Origin: Luteipulveratus flavus
GTDB lineage: Bacteria > Actinomycetota > Actinomycetes > Actinomycetales > Dermatophilaceae
NCBI RefSeq assembly: GCF_029080175.1
Contig: NZ_JARFJC010000043.1
Direction: 5' to 3' (one strand)
DNA: 64,000 nucleotides
The notes beneath the pieces were generated by a model that saw nothing but the letters and a program-made list of their open reading frames with translations, was not told the DNA's origin and searched no databases. Shown here in pieces: positions 7,824-16,753 of the stretch (within the stretch, counting starts at the first letter, position 1; each line of letters begins with the position of its first letter). The translations under genes and the position numbers were made by a program.

Positions 7824-9427
7824 GAGAGACCACCGGCCTTCATCGCCTTCAGCGCGAGCACCATGCCCTTGGCCCAGGCCTTCTCGGGCACTCCCTTGAC
7901 CGGGGCGATCGGCATGACGTGCTGCACCGCGACCGTCTGCACCTCGGTGTACTTGTGGATGCCCTCGGCCCCGTGCCGCCGGCCCACCCCGGACTGCCGC
8001 ATGCCGCCCATCGGGGCGCCGTTGCTGGCCCAGGCGGCGATGTACCCGTCGTTGACGTTGACCGTCCCAGCCTTGATCCGGGCAGCGAGCGCCCGACCGC
8101 GCGAGACGTCCTGGGTGAAGACCGAGGCGTTCAGCCCGTACGAGGTGTCGTTGGCGAGCTCGACGGCCTCGTCGTCGGTGCTGACCCGGTAGACCGACAC
8201 GAGCGGCCCGAACGTCTCCTCGTCCCGGCAGGCCATCGTCGCCGTCACGCCCTCCAGGATGGTCGGCTCGTAGAAGTACGGCCCGATCTCGGGGCGGGCC
8301 CGACCGCCGGCGAGGACGCTCGCGCCCTTGCTGCGGGCGTCCTCGACGTGCGCCGTGACGCGGTCGAGCTGCTGCTGCGAGATGAGCGAGCCCATGTCGT
8401 TGCCCCACGCGAGATCCGGACCGAGCCGCATGTCGCGCACCTTGGCGACGAAGTGGGTGAGGAACTCCTGCGCGATCTCCTCGTGCAGCACCAGCCGCTC
8501 GATGGAGACGCACAGCTGGCCGGCCGAGGAGAACACCGACCGCACCGCGCAGTCGGCGGCGGCCTTGAGGTTTGCGTCCGCGGCGACGTACATGGCGTTC
8601 TTGCCGCCGAGCTCCAGGGATGCGCCGATGAGCCGCTCGGCGGCGTCGCGGGCGACACTGCGGCCGGTCCGGGTCGAGCCGGTGTACATGACGTAGTCGG
8701 CGCGGTCGAGGACCGCCTTGCCGATCGTCGGCCCGTCGCCGAGCACCACCTGCAGGACACCCTCCGGCAGACCGGCCTGGTCCAGCAGCTCGAAGGAGCG
8801 CAGGGCGGTCAGGGCGGCCTTCTCGTCCGGGCGGACGACGACGGCGTTGCCGGCGAGCAGGGCGGGGATGATGTCGGTGATCGACATCGACAGCGGGTAG
8901 TTCCATGGCGCGACCACGCCGACGACGCCCTTGGGGTGACGCAGCTCCACGGTCTGGGTCAGCACGGGGATCGCGCCGAGCCGCTTGCGCGGCCGGAGGT
9001 ACTCGCTCGCCTTGCGCGCGTAGTGCCGGCACACCCCGGCGACGTCGAGGACCTCCTCGAACGCCTGCCGCCGGGTCTTGCCGGACTCCAGCTGGATCAG
9101 GTCGAGCAGCTCGTCCTGATGGCGCAGCACCAGGTCGTGCAGCCGGAGCAGCATCCGCGCGCGATCGGCGATCGACTGGGCCGCCCACCGCGGCTGCGCC
9201 TCACCGGCGGCCCGGTAGGCGTGGTCGACGCTGTCGATGGTGCTGACCGGCAGGTCGGCGAGGTGACCCCCGGTGAACGGGGTGACGCACGGCTGGGTCT
9301 GCGCCCGGGCCGGCGCCACGACTCTGCGGGCGAGGCGCTCGGCGAGACCGGCGGGAAGGACGTACGGCGCGGGAGAGGGCTTCTGGGAAGCTGAGCTCTC
9401 GGTCGGGACGACGAGCGACTCGGTCAT
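7820..9427 (-). CDS. gabD2: Succinic semialdehyde dehydrogenase (NADP-dependent type, GabD2-like)
   Basis: 535 residues, aldehyde dehydrogenase superfamily. APWNYP (174-178) forms the cofactor pocket, LELGGKNA has the catalytic Glu272, and SAGQLCVS has the nucleophile Cys306. Similarity to the mycobacterial GabD2 group suggests oxidation of succinate semialdehyde to succinate, but the substrate is inferred from family only. A TACCCT hexamer ends six bases before the ATG, so a leaderless transcript is likely. The downstream GMC gene is translationally coupled to it. Confidence 0.85.
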   Translation of the reverse strand: MTESLVVPTESSASQKPSPAPYVLPAGLAERLARRVVAPARAQTQPCVTPFTGGHLADLPVSTIDSVDHAYRAAGEAQPRWAAQSIADRARMLLRLHDLVLRHQDELLDLIQLESGKTRRQAFEEVLDVAGVCRHYARKASEYLRPRKRLGAIPVLTQTVELRHPKGVVGVVAPWNYPLSMSITDIIPALLAGNAVVVRPDEKAALTALRSFELLDQAGLPEGVLQVVLGDGPTIGKAVLDRADYVMYTGSTRTGRSVARDAAERLIGASLELGGKNAMYVAADANLKAAADCAVRSVFSSAGQLCVSIERLVLHEEIAQEFLTHFVAKVRDMRLGPDLAWGNDMGSLISQQQLDRVTAHVEDARSKGASVLAGGRARPEIGPYFYEPTILEGVTATMACRDEETFGPLVSVYRVSTDDEAVELANDTSYGLNASVFTQDVSRGRALAARIKAGTVNVNDGYIAAWASNGAPMGGMRQSGVGRRHGAEGIHKYTEVQTVAVQHVMPIAPVKGVPEKAWAKGMVLALKAMKAGGLS

Positions 9428-9549
9428 TACCCGAGGGTAACGTGACGCCGATCACCGCGGGCCGGATCGCCCGACCGTGAGACACGACGGTCCTCAGGGC
9501 ATCCGTGCAGCGGCGTGCGAGAGGTCAGGTCGATCGTCCGGGGTGATCG

Positions 9550-10671
9550 TCAGGAGCGCTGGTACGGCGCGACGACCACCTCGACGCGCTGGAACTCCTT
9601 GAGGTCGGAGTAGCCCGTCGTGGCCATCGCCCGGCGCAGCGCACCCATCAGGTTCGTCGTGCCGTCGGCACCGCGGCCCGGGCCGGTGAGGATCTCCTGC
9701 AGGGTGCCGACCGTGCCGACCTCGACCCGCTCGCCGCGCGGCAGGTCGTGGTGGTGCGCCTCGGAGCCCCAGTGGAACCCGCGGCCCGGCGCATCGCTCG
9801 CCCGCGCGAGCGCGGCGCCCAGCATGACGGCGTCCGCACCGCACGCGACGGCCTTCACCAGGTCGCCGGAGGAGCCCATGCCGCCGTCGGCGATGACGTG
9901 GACGTACCGGCCGCCCGACTCGTCCATGTAGTCGCGGCGGGCGGCGGCGACGTCGGCCACGGCGCTCGCCATCGGCGCGTGGATGCCGAGGGTCTGGCGG
10001 GTCGTGTGCGCTGCCCCGCCGCCGAAGCCGACGAGGACGCCGGCCGCACCCGTCCGCATCAGGTGCAGGGCGGCGGTGTACGTGCCCGCGCCGCCGACGA
10101 TGACCGGCACGTCGAGCTCGTAGATGAAGCGCTTGAGGTTGAGCGGCTCGGCCTTGCCGGAGACGTGCTCGGCCGACACGGTCGTCCCCCGGATGACGAA
10201 CAGGTCGACGCCGGCGTCGACCACGGTCTTCCAGTGCTCCTGCGTGCGCTGCGGGCTGAGCGCACCGGCGACGGTGATGCCGGCCTCGCGGATCTCCTTG
10301 AGCCGCATGGTGATCAGGTCGGGGTTGATCGGCTCCTCGTAGATCTCCCGCATCCGCATCGTGGCGTTGGCGGGATCGAGGCCGGCGATCTCGGCGAGCA
10401 GCGGCTCGGGCGTCTCGTAGCGGGTCCAGAGCCCCTCGAGGTCGAGCACCGGCAGCCCGCCGAGCTGACCGAAGGTGATCGCGGTCTGCGGTGAGACGAC
10501 CGAGTCCATCGGGGCCGCCATGACCGGCAGCTCGAAGTGGTAGGCGTCGATCTGCCAGCCGGTCGAGACCTCCTCGGGGTCACGGGTCCGACGCGAGGGC
10601 ACCACCGCGATGTCGTCGAAGGAGTAGGCCCGACGGCCGCGCTTGCCCTTGCCGATCTCGATCTCAGTCAC
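9550..10671 (-). CDS. guaB3: GuaB3 family IMP dehydrogenase-related protein
   Basis: 373 residues, a TIM barrel of the IMP dehydrogenase/GMP reductase superfamily without CBS domains. The opening RRAYSFDDIAVVPSRRTRD and MAAPMDSVVSP match GuaB3 of actinobacteria. At the position of the catalytic loop (about 214-224) it reads VGFGGGAAHTTR, so the nucleophilic Cys of true IMP dehydrogenases is absent. GuaB3 proteins of actinobacteria have been linked to GMP reductase-like or uncertain roles, and loss of this Cys argues against IMPDH activity. The GTG start follows TAGCCT by six bases, a leaderless layout. Confidence 0.9.
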   Translation of the reverse strand: MTEIEIGKGKRGRRAYSFDDIAVVPSRRTRDPEEVSTGWQIDAYHFELPVMAAPMDSVVSPQTAITFGQLGGLPVLDLEGLWTRYETPEPLLAEIAGLDPANATMRMREIYEEPINPDLITMRLKEIREAGITVAGALSPQRTQEHWKTVVDAGVDLFVIRGTTVSAEHVSGKAEPLNLKRFIYELDVPVIVGGAGTYTAALHLMRTGAAGVLVGFGGGAAHTTRQTLGIHAPMASAVADVAAARRDYMDESGGRYVHVIADGGMGSSGDLVKAVACGADAVMLGAALARASDAPGRGFHWGSEAHHHDLPRGERVEVGTVGTLQEILTGPGRGADGTTNLMGALRRAMATTGYSDLKEFQRVEVVVAPYQRS

Positions 10672-10740
10672 CGGGTCAGGCTACTGGGCGCCCGGATCGG
10701 GTGACGTCGCCCCGGGCCGCGCCGTGCCTGCCGGTCTCGC

Positions 10741-10790
10741 CGAGAGGCCCACCACCCGCCGAGAGGCCCAGCGGTCGGCCGAGAGGCCCA
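10741..10790. repeat. Three short tandem copies of CGAGAGGCCCA
   Basis: The 11-mer CGAGAGGCCCA occurs at 10741-10751, 10760-10770 and 10780-10790, about 20 bases apart, inside the 223-base divergent region between guaB3 and imuA'. The spacers CCACCCGC, GCGGTCGG and so on are partly alike. The downstream sequence is otherwise GC-rich and featureless up to the SOS box. Function unknown; it may be a repeat expansion or a regulator site. Confidence 0.6.
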
Positions 10791-10868
10791 GCGATCCGCC
10801 CGGGATGGGTGGGCCCGTCGGCGCGAGGTGGGCTGTCGGCGGACAGGCAGGTCCTCGGGTTGACCGAA

Positions 10869-10888
10869 TCGAACGCGTGTTCGACTAT
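10869..10888 (+). promoter_or_regulatory. SOS (LexA) box and -10 element of the imuA'-imuB-dnaE2 cassette
   Basis: TCGAACGCGTGTTCGA (10869-10884) is a full TCGAAC-N4-GTTCGA LexA site of the mycobacterial type. It overlaps a GACTAT -10-like hexamer (10883-10888) that ends six bases before the GTG start of imuA'. LexA binding would block the promoter until DNA damage removes it. The geometry implies a leaderless mRNA. Confidence 0.9.
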
Positions 10889-10894
10889 GGAGAG

Positions 10895-11503
10895 GTGATC
10901 CAGCCCTTCCCCGACGCGGTGAGCGACCTGCAGGAGATTCTCCAGCAGCGCGGTACGACGCCTGCCGCCGGGGCGCTGCCGGTGCACCCCCGGCTGGCGC
11001 CGGCGTTCCCGTCGGGGCTGCGACCGGGCGTCGTCTACTCCCTGGTCGGGTCGGTGTCGATCGCGCTCGCCCTGCTCGCCGGGCCGTCCCAGCACGGTGC
11101 GTGGTGCGGCGTCGTGGGTCTGCCCGACCTCGGTGTCGAGGCGGCGGCGGCCTGGGGCGTCGACCTGGACCGGCTCGTCCTGGTGCCCGCACCGGAGCCG
11201 CCGCAGTGGGTGTCGACGGTCGCGGCGCTGGCCGAGGTCGCCGGCGTGGTCGTGGCGGCATCGCCGGGCCGACTCAGCGGCGGCGAGGTGCAGCGACTCA
11301 CCGCCCGGCTGCGGACCCGGCGTACGTCCCTGGTCGTGATCGGTCCGTGGGAGCGTCCGGCGGCGACGGTCCGCGCGACCACGGTCGGCTGGGACGGCCT
11401 CGCCCAGGGGCACGGCGCCCTGACCCGGCAGCACGTCCGGCTCGACATCACCGAGCGGCACCAGCAGCGCAGCTGCTGCCTGACCATCCCGGAGACGCCA
11501 TGA
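10895..11503 (+). CDS. imuA': ImuA' (mutasome accessory protein)
   Basis: About 202 residues from a GTG placed six bases after the -10. It is a diverged RecA-like protein: GVVYSLVGSVSIALALLAG resembles the P-loop region but lacks a proper Walker A, followed by WCGVVGLPDLGVEAAAAWGVDLDRLVLV (two pieces of one strand pattern). The ImuA' role in actinobacteria is to help recruit ImuB and DnaE2 to damaged DNA. The stop overlaps the imuB ATG (ATGA, 11500-11503). A GTG within the SOS box (10877) is in frame and would add six residues, but it lies in the promoter. The directly linked imuB and dnaE2 genes make the assignment firm. Confidence 0.85.
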   Translation: MIQPFPDAVSDLQEILQQRGTTPAAGALPVHPRLAPAFPSGLRPGVVYSLVGSVSIALALLAGPSQHGAWCGVVGLPDLGVEAAAAWGVDLDRLVLVPAPEPPQWVSTVAALAEVAGVVVAASPGRLSGGEVQRLTARLRTRRTSLVVIGPWERPAATVRATTVGWDGLAQGHGALTRQHVRLDITERHQQRSCCLTIPETP

Positions 11504-13119
11504 CGGCCGACCTCGGCCTCGACACGTCCTCGGCCGGCGCCTCGGACCACTCCTCGGGTCTGCGGGTGCTGCTGGTGTGGTGCCCGCAGTGGTCGGTGGT
11601 GGCCGTACGCCGGGCGCAGGGCATCGCCTCCGACGCGCAGCTCGCGCTGGTCGACAAGGGCGTCGTCGTCGCGAGCTCGGCTGCCGCGCTGGAGGAGGGC
11701 GTGACGCCGGGGCTGCGGGTGCGGCAGGCCCAGCACCGCTGCCCCGACATGACGGTGCTGCCGTACGACCCGGCGCTGGAGCTGGCCGCGTTCGAGCCGG
11801 TCATGCGGGCGATCGAGGAGAAGGTCCCCGACATTCACCTGGTCCGACCGGGCCTGGCCGCTGTACGAGCGCAGGGACCGAGCCGGTTCTACGGCGGCGA
11901 CCGGGCGGCGGCGCACACGTTGCTGACTCACCTGCAGGCGCGCGTCGACCACCCGGTGCGGGTCGCGGTGGCCGACGGGTTGTTCGCGGCCGAGCAGGCG
12001 GCGTACACCACGACCGACGACTCCCCCGTCGCGCACGTGCCGCGAGGTGAGTCCGCGACGTTCCTGGCGCACCTGCCTGTTGACACCCTCGACCGTGAGG
12101 TCGCCGACGGACGGATGTCGAACGTCCTGCGCCGGATGGGGATTCGCACCCTCGGCGACCTCGCTGCGCTGCCGCGCGCCGACGTCCACGCCCGGTTCGG
12201 CGCGTCGGGACTGCGCGCCCACCGGCTGGCCGGCGGCGTCGACGTGCCGGCGCTCGCCCCTCGTGCCGTCCCGCAGGACCTCACCGTGGAGGCAACCCTC
12301 GACCCCGGCTCCGACCAGGTCGAGCACATCGTCGCGGTCTGCCAGCCACAGGTCGACGCGCTGATGAGCAGGCTGACGGCGGCGGCGCTGCTGTGCCACG
12401 GGCTGCGCATCGTCACGCGGACCGAGGCCGGGCGGGTGCACCGGCGGCTGTGGCAGCACCCGTGGCACTTCACCGCGAACGAGGTCCTGGACCGGGTGCG
12501 CTGGCAGCTGCAGGACGTCGCCGCCGACGACGGGTCCGAGGACGACTCGCTGCACCGCGCGGTCGTGTCGGTGCGCATCGAGCCGGAGTCGGTCGACGCG
12601 GCCGCCCACCACGCGCCGGGGCTGTGGGGCGACCGCCCGGACGAGCACGTCGTCCAGACGCTGACCGGGCTGCAGCACCAGCTCGGCCACCACGGCGTCC
12701 TCGTGTCGACCGTGAGCGGCGGTCGGTTGCTGGACGAGCGCCGGGTGCTGCGGCCGTGGGGCGACGCGCTGCCCGACCGGTGGGAGCGGCGTCTGGAGCA
12801 GCCCTGGCCGGGTACGGTGCCCGGCCCCGCGCCGGCGACGGTGTTCGCGCAGGCCCGTCCGGTGCAGGTGCTCGGTGCGGACCGCGAGGCGGTGAGCGTC
12901 GACGACCGCAGCGAGGTCCGTACGCCACCGGCCTGGTTCGTACCCACCGGTGATGCACCGCGACGGGTCACCGCGTGGGCCGGGCCGTGGCCGGTGCGGC
13001 AGCGGTGGTGGCGCGCGCACCGGGCGTTCAACCGGTTCCAGCTGGTCGACGGCCAGGAGCAGGCGTGGCTGCTGCTGACCGACGGTCGCGACTGGTGGGC
13101 GGAGGCCCGCTATGACTGA
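11500..13119 (+). CDS. imuB: ImuB, Y-family polymerase-like protein of the mutasome
   Basis: 539 residues with the Y-family palm, fingers and little-finger order. The first motif reads VLLVWCPQWSVVAVRRA where active polymerases have an acidic residue (DxDxFFA), and no S-x-D-E motif is evident. ImuB is therefore expected to be a catalytically dead adaptor that binds the beta clamp and bridges DnaE2 and ImuA'. The helix-hairpin-helix (MGIRTLGDLAALPRADVHARF) is near residue 215. It is coupled to imuA' upstream and separated from dnaE2 by a 92-base gap holding a large hairpin. Confidence 0.92.
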   Translation: MTADLGLDTSSAGASDHSSGLRVLLVWCPQWSVVAVRRAQGIASDAQLALVDKGVVVASSAAALEEGVTPGLRVRQAQHRCPDMTVLPYDPALELAAFEPVMRAIEEKVPDIHLVRPGLAAVRAQGPSRFYGGDRAAAHTLLTHLQARVDHPVRVAVADGLFAAEQAAYTTTDDSPVAHVPRGESATFLAHLPVDTLDREVADGRMSNVLRRMGIRTLGDLAALPRADVHARFGASGLRAHRLAGGVDVPALAPRAVPQDLTVEATLDPGSDQVEHIVAVCQPQVDALMSRLTAAALLCHGLRIVTRTEAGRVHRRLWQHPWHFTANEVLDRVRWQLQDVAADDGSEDDSLHRAVVSVRIEPESVDAAAHHAPGLWGDRPDEHVVQTLTGLQHQLGHHGVLVSTVSGGRLLDERRVLRPWGDALPDRWERRLEQPWPGTVPGPAPATVFAQARPVQVLGADREAVSVDDRSEVRTPPAWFVPTGDAPRRVTAWAGPWPVRQRWWRAHRAFNRFQLVDGQEQAWLLLTDGRDWWAEARYD

Positions 13120-13124
13120 CACCC

Positions 13125-13184
13125 ACCGGCAAAAGTTGGTCATCCGCACACGCATGGCTGTGCCCGCCACCAACTTCTGCCGGT
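13125..13184. repeat. Long nested hairpin between imuB and dnaE2
   Basis: ACCGGCAAAAGTTGGT (13125-13140) pairs with ACCAACTTCTGCCGGT (13169-13184): 16 bp with one mismatch. The loop contains a second small stem, GCACA (13146-13150) with TGTGC (13158-13162). It fills most of the gap between the two genes, and the dnaE2 ATG is 28 bases downstream. It could be an attenuator, an mRNA-stability element or a dispersed repeat copy. Confidence 0.75.
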
Positions 13185-13211
13185 TTCCTCGGCCATGCGG
13201 GGTGCGGTGAC

Positions 13212-16200
13212 ATGGGCTGGGACAACCCGCCGATCCCGTGGTCGCAGCTGGAGCAGGCGCTGTCGGACGGCGTACGCCCGGCCGCCTGGTCCGGCTACCC
13301 CGCGGACGGCGGCGACGGGCCGGGCTGGTCGCGCAAGCGGATGCCGTTCCGCGCCGAGGCCGTGCGGGACGACGGCGAGCCCACCGTCCCGTACGCCGAG
13401 CTGCACGCGCACTCCCACTACAGCTTCCTCGACGGCGCGTCCTCTCCCGAGGACCTGATGACCGAGGCCGTCCGGCAGCGGCTGTCCGGCATCGCGCTCA
13501 CCGACCACGACGGCCTCTACGGCGTGGTCCGGTTCGCCGAGGCCGCGGAGGCGTACGGCGACATCGCCACCTGCTTCGGCGCCGAGCTGTCCCTCGGGCT
13601 GAGCGGTCCGCAGAACGGCGTCGCCGACCCCGAGGGCACCCACCTGGTGGTGCTCGCGCGCCGGCAGGAGGGATACCGGCGGCTGGCGCGGGCGCTCACC
13701 GAGGCCCACCTCGCCGACGGCGCCGAGAAGGGCCGGCCCGTCTACGACCTCGCGCGCGTCGCCGAGGAGGCGGCCGGGCACTGGGTGGTGCTGACCGGGT
13801 GCCGCAAGGGTGCCGTCCGCCGGGCGCTCGATCGGGGTGGCGAGCCGGGCGAGGCCGCCGCCGTCCGCGAGGTCGAGCACCTCAAGGAGCTGTTCGGTGC
13901 CGACAACGTGCTCGTCGAGCTCACCGACCACGGCGACCCGCGCGACAGCGCCCGCAACGACCGGCTGGCCGCGGTGGCTCGTACGGCGCGGGTCCCCGTC
14001 ATCGCCACGAACGCCGTGCACTACGCGACGCCCGACCACTTCCCGCTGGCGACCGCCGTCTCCGCCGTACGAGCCCGGCGCAGCCTGGAGGAGATCGACG
14101 GCTGGCTGCCGGCGACGTCCCAGGCGCACGTGCGCAGCGGCGCCGAGATGGCCCGCCGGTTCGGGCGCTTCCCCGGCGCGGTCGAGCTGACCGTCGACGT
14201 CGCGCGGGACTGCGGCTTCCAGCTGCGCTCGGCCTCACCGCGGCTGCCCAAGATCGACCTACCCGACGGCCGTACGCCGATGAGCTGGCTGCGCGAGCTG
14301 GTCGAGACCCGCGGCCCGGAGTTCTACCCCCGCTCCGAGACCGCCGCCTGGGAACGCATCGAGCGCGAGCTGCGGGTCATCGAGGAGAAGGACTTCCCGG
14401 GCTACTTCCTCATCGTCCACGACATCGTCACGTTCGCCCGCGAGCACGGAATCCTTTACCAAGGAAGGGGATCCGCGGCCGCGTCGGTGGTCTGCTACAT
14501 CCTCGGCATCACCGTCATCGACTCGATCCACTACGGCCTGCCGTTCGAGCGGTTCCTGTCCGAGCTGCGCGAGGAAGCCCCCGACATCGACGTCGACTTC
14601 GACTCCGGCCGCCGCGAGGAGGTCATCCAGTACGTCTACCGCAAGTACGGCCGACGCCAGGCCGCGCAGGTCGCCAACGTCGTCACCTACCGACCGAAGA
14701 ACGCCGTACGCGACATGGCCAAGGCTCTCGGTCACAGCCAGGGTCAGCAGGACGCGTACACCAAGCAGGTCGAGCGGTGGGGCGCCGACATCAGCAGCCA
14801 GGACCACGAGATCCCCTCTGCGGTCATCGGACTCGCGTCCCAGGTGCTCAGCTTCCCCCGGCATCTGGGCATCCACTCCGGCGGCATGGTCCTCACCGAG
14901 CGGCCGGTCGGAGAGGTGTGCCCGATCGAGCCCGCCCGGATGGCGGACCGCACCGTCCTGCAGTGGGACAAGGACGACTGCGCCTGGATGGGTCTGGTGA
15001 AGTTCGACCTGCTCGGGCTCGGCATGCTCGAGGCGCTGCAGCACACCTTCGACCTGGTCGCGGTGCACCTGGGTGAGAAGTGGCGCATCGAGACGATCCC
15101 CAAGGCCGAGCCCGGGGTGTACGACATGCTCGACCGGGCCGACTCCATCGGGGTGTTCCAGGTCGAGAGCCGCGCCCAGATGGGCACGCTCCCCCGGCTG
15201 AAGCCGCGCAGCTTCTACGATCTCACCATCGAGATCGCCCTCATCCGGCCAGGTCCGATCCAGGGCGGCGCGGTCCACCCGTACATCCGGCGGCGGACCG
15301 GCGAGGAGCCGATCACCTACCCGCACCCGCTGCTCGAACCCGTCCTGGAGCGCACCAAGGGCGTGCCGCTGTTCCAGGAGCAGCTGATGCAGATGGCGAT
15401 CACCGTCGGCGGCTTCTCCGCCGCCGACGCCGACCAGCTGCGCCGGGCGATGGGGTCCAAGCGGGGCGTGGAGAAGATCGACGCGCTGCGCGCCAAGCTG
15501 TACGCCGGCATGGCCGCCAACGGCATCGAGGGGCAGCTGGCCGACGAGATCTACCACCGCATCGAGGCGTTCGCGAACTTCGGTTTCGCCGAGTCGCACG
15601 CCCTGAGCTTCGCGGTGCTGGTGTACGCCAGCTCCTGGCTCAAGCTGCACTACCCGGCGGCGTTCCTCGCGGCGCTGCTGCGCTCGCAGCCGATGGGGTT
15701 CTACTCCGGGCAGACCCTGGTCGGCGACGCCCGGCGGCACGGCGTGCAGGTCCGCTCCCCCGACCTGGACCGATCAGGGGTGCACGCCGGCCTGGAGCCG
15801 CTCACCGACGACACCGTCGGCGAGCCGGGCGGCCGGGACGACTGCCTGATCGACCGCACCGAGGACGAGATCGGCCCGTTCGACCCCTCGGGTCCGGACG
15901 ACACCGCGCAGCACCGCCGCGACGGTGAGTACGCCGTGCGCCTGGGCCTGGCGGACATCAACCGGCTGGGTGAGTCGGCGGCGCAGCGGGTGGTGTCGGC
16001 GCGCGAGGACCGGCCGTTCACCGACCTGGCCGACCTGGCCCGGCGGGCCGAGCTGGACACCGAGCAGCTGGAGGCGCTGTCGATGGCCGGCGCGCTGGAC
16101 TCCCTCACCGGTTCGCGCCGCAGCGCGCTGTGGCAGGCCGGTGAGGCGGCGGCCGCGCGACCCGGTCAGCTGGAGGTGCCGGTCGCGTACCAGCCGCCGC

Positions 16201-16628
16201 TGCTGCCGCTGATGACGCCCGGCGAGACACTCGTCCAGGACCTGCAGGCCACCGGCATCAGCCCGGCCGACCACCCGATGCGGCACTGCCGCGAGGCGAT
16301 GCGGGTTCGCGGTGCGCTGAGCATCGAGGACGTCATGCAGGTGGAGTCCGGGCGGCGGTTCGAGGTCGGCGGCGTGGTGACGCACCGGCAGCGCCCGGCC
16401 ACGGCCGCCGGGATCACGTTCGTCAACCTGGAGGACGAGACCGGCATCCTCAACGTCATCGTCAGCAAGGGTGTGTGGCACCGCTACCGCCGCATCGCCC
16501 GGACGTCAGCGGCGATGGTGATCCGCGGCATCGTCGAGCGCTCACCCGAGGGCGTGGTCAACCTGCTCGCCGACCGCATCGAGCACCTGCCCCTGACGGT
16601 CCGGCACCGCTCCCGCGACTTCCAGTGA
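13212..16628 (+). CDS. dnaE2: Error-prone DNA polymerase III alpha subunit DnaE2 (ImuC)
   Basis: 1138 residues, normal for DnaE2. An N-terminal PHP domain (HAHSHYSFLDGASSPEDL at about 64, LTDHDG at about 95) precedes the C-family palm. GRGSAAASVVCYILG and PDIDVDFDSGRREEVI supply the DxD catalytic aspartates (about residues 460-470), and QWDKDDCAWMGLVKFDLLG the third acidic region. The end has an OB-fold (VGGVVTHRQRPATAAGITFV). It synthesises across lesions and causes damage-induced mutagenesis with ImuB. It is the last gene of the SOS cassette. Confidence 0.95.
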   Translation: MGWDNPPIPWSQLEQALSDGVRPAAWSGYPADGGDGPGWSRKRMPFRAEAVRDDGEPTVPYAELHAHSHYSFLDGASSPEDLMTEAVRQRLSGIALTDHDGLYGVVRFAEAAEAYGDIATCFGAELSLGLSGPQNGVADPEGTHLVVLARRQEGYRRLARALTEAHLADGAEKGRPVYDLARVAEEAAGHWVVLTGCRKGAVRRALDRGGEPGEAAAVREVEHLKELFGADNVLVELTDHGDPRDSARNDRLAAVARTARVPVIATNAVHYATPDHFPLATAVSAVRARRSLEEIDGWLPATSQAHVRSGAEMARRFGRFPGAVELTVDVARDCGFQLRSASPRLPKIDLPDGRTPMSWLRELVETRGPEFYPRSETAAWERIERELRVIEEKDFPGYFLIVHDIVTFAREHGILYQGRGSAAASVVCYILGITVIDSIHYGLPFERFLSELREEAPDIDVDFDSGRREEVIQYVYRKYGRRQAAQVANVVTYRPKNAVRDMAKALGHSQGQQDAYTKQVERWGADISSQDHEIPSAVIGLASQVLSFPRHLGIHSGGMVLTERPVGEVCPIEPARMADRTVLQWDKDDCAWMGLVKFDLLGLGMLEALQHTFDLVAVHLGEKWRIETIPKAEPGVYDMLDRADSIGVFQVESRAQMGTLPRLKPRSFYDLTIEIALIRPGPIQGGAVHPYIRRRTGEEPITYPHPLLEPVLERTKGVPLFQEQLMQMAITVGGFSAADADQLRRAMGSKRGVEKIDALRAKLYAGMAANGIEGQLADEIYHRIEAFANFGFAESHALSFAVLVYASSWLKLHYPAAFLAALLRSQPMGFYSGQTLVGDARRHGVQVRSPDLDRSGVHAGLEPLTDDTVGEPGGRDDCLIDRTEDEIGPFDPSGPDDTAQHRRDGEYAVRLGLADINRLGESAAQRVVSAREDRPFTDLADLARRAELDTEQLEALSMAGALDSLTGSRRSALWQAGEAAAARPGQLEVPVAYQPPLLPLMTPGETLVQDLQATGISPADHPMRHCREAMRVRGALSIEDVMQVESGRRFEVGGVVTHRQRPATAAGITFVNLEDETGILNVIVSKGVWHRYRRIARTSAAMVIRGIVERSPEGVVNLLADRIEHLPLTVRHRSRDFQ

Positions 16629-16753
16629 CCTCGCGCTGACCCCGGTCACCCGGGTGGTCCCGGTGCGTCGCGAGCGTGACTCCCCCGGCGGAGGGAGCAC
16701 CGTCGTCCCGACGCGGGAGGCGAGCACCGGCGTACGAGCGCAGCGTGACGTCC

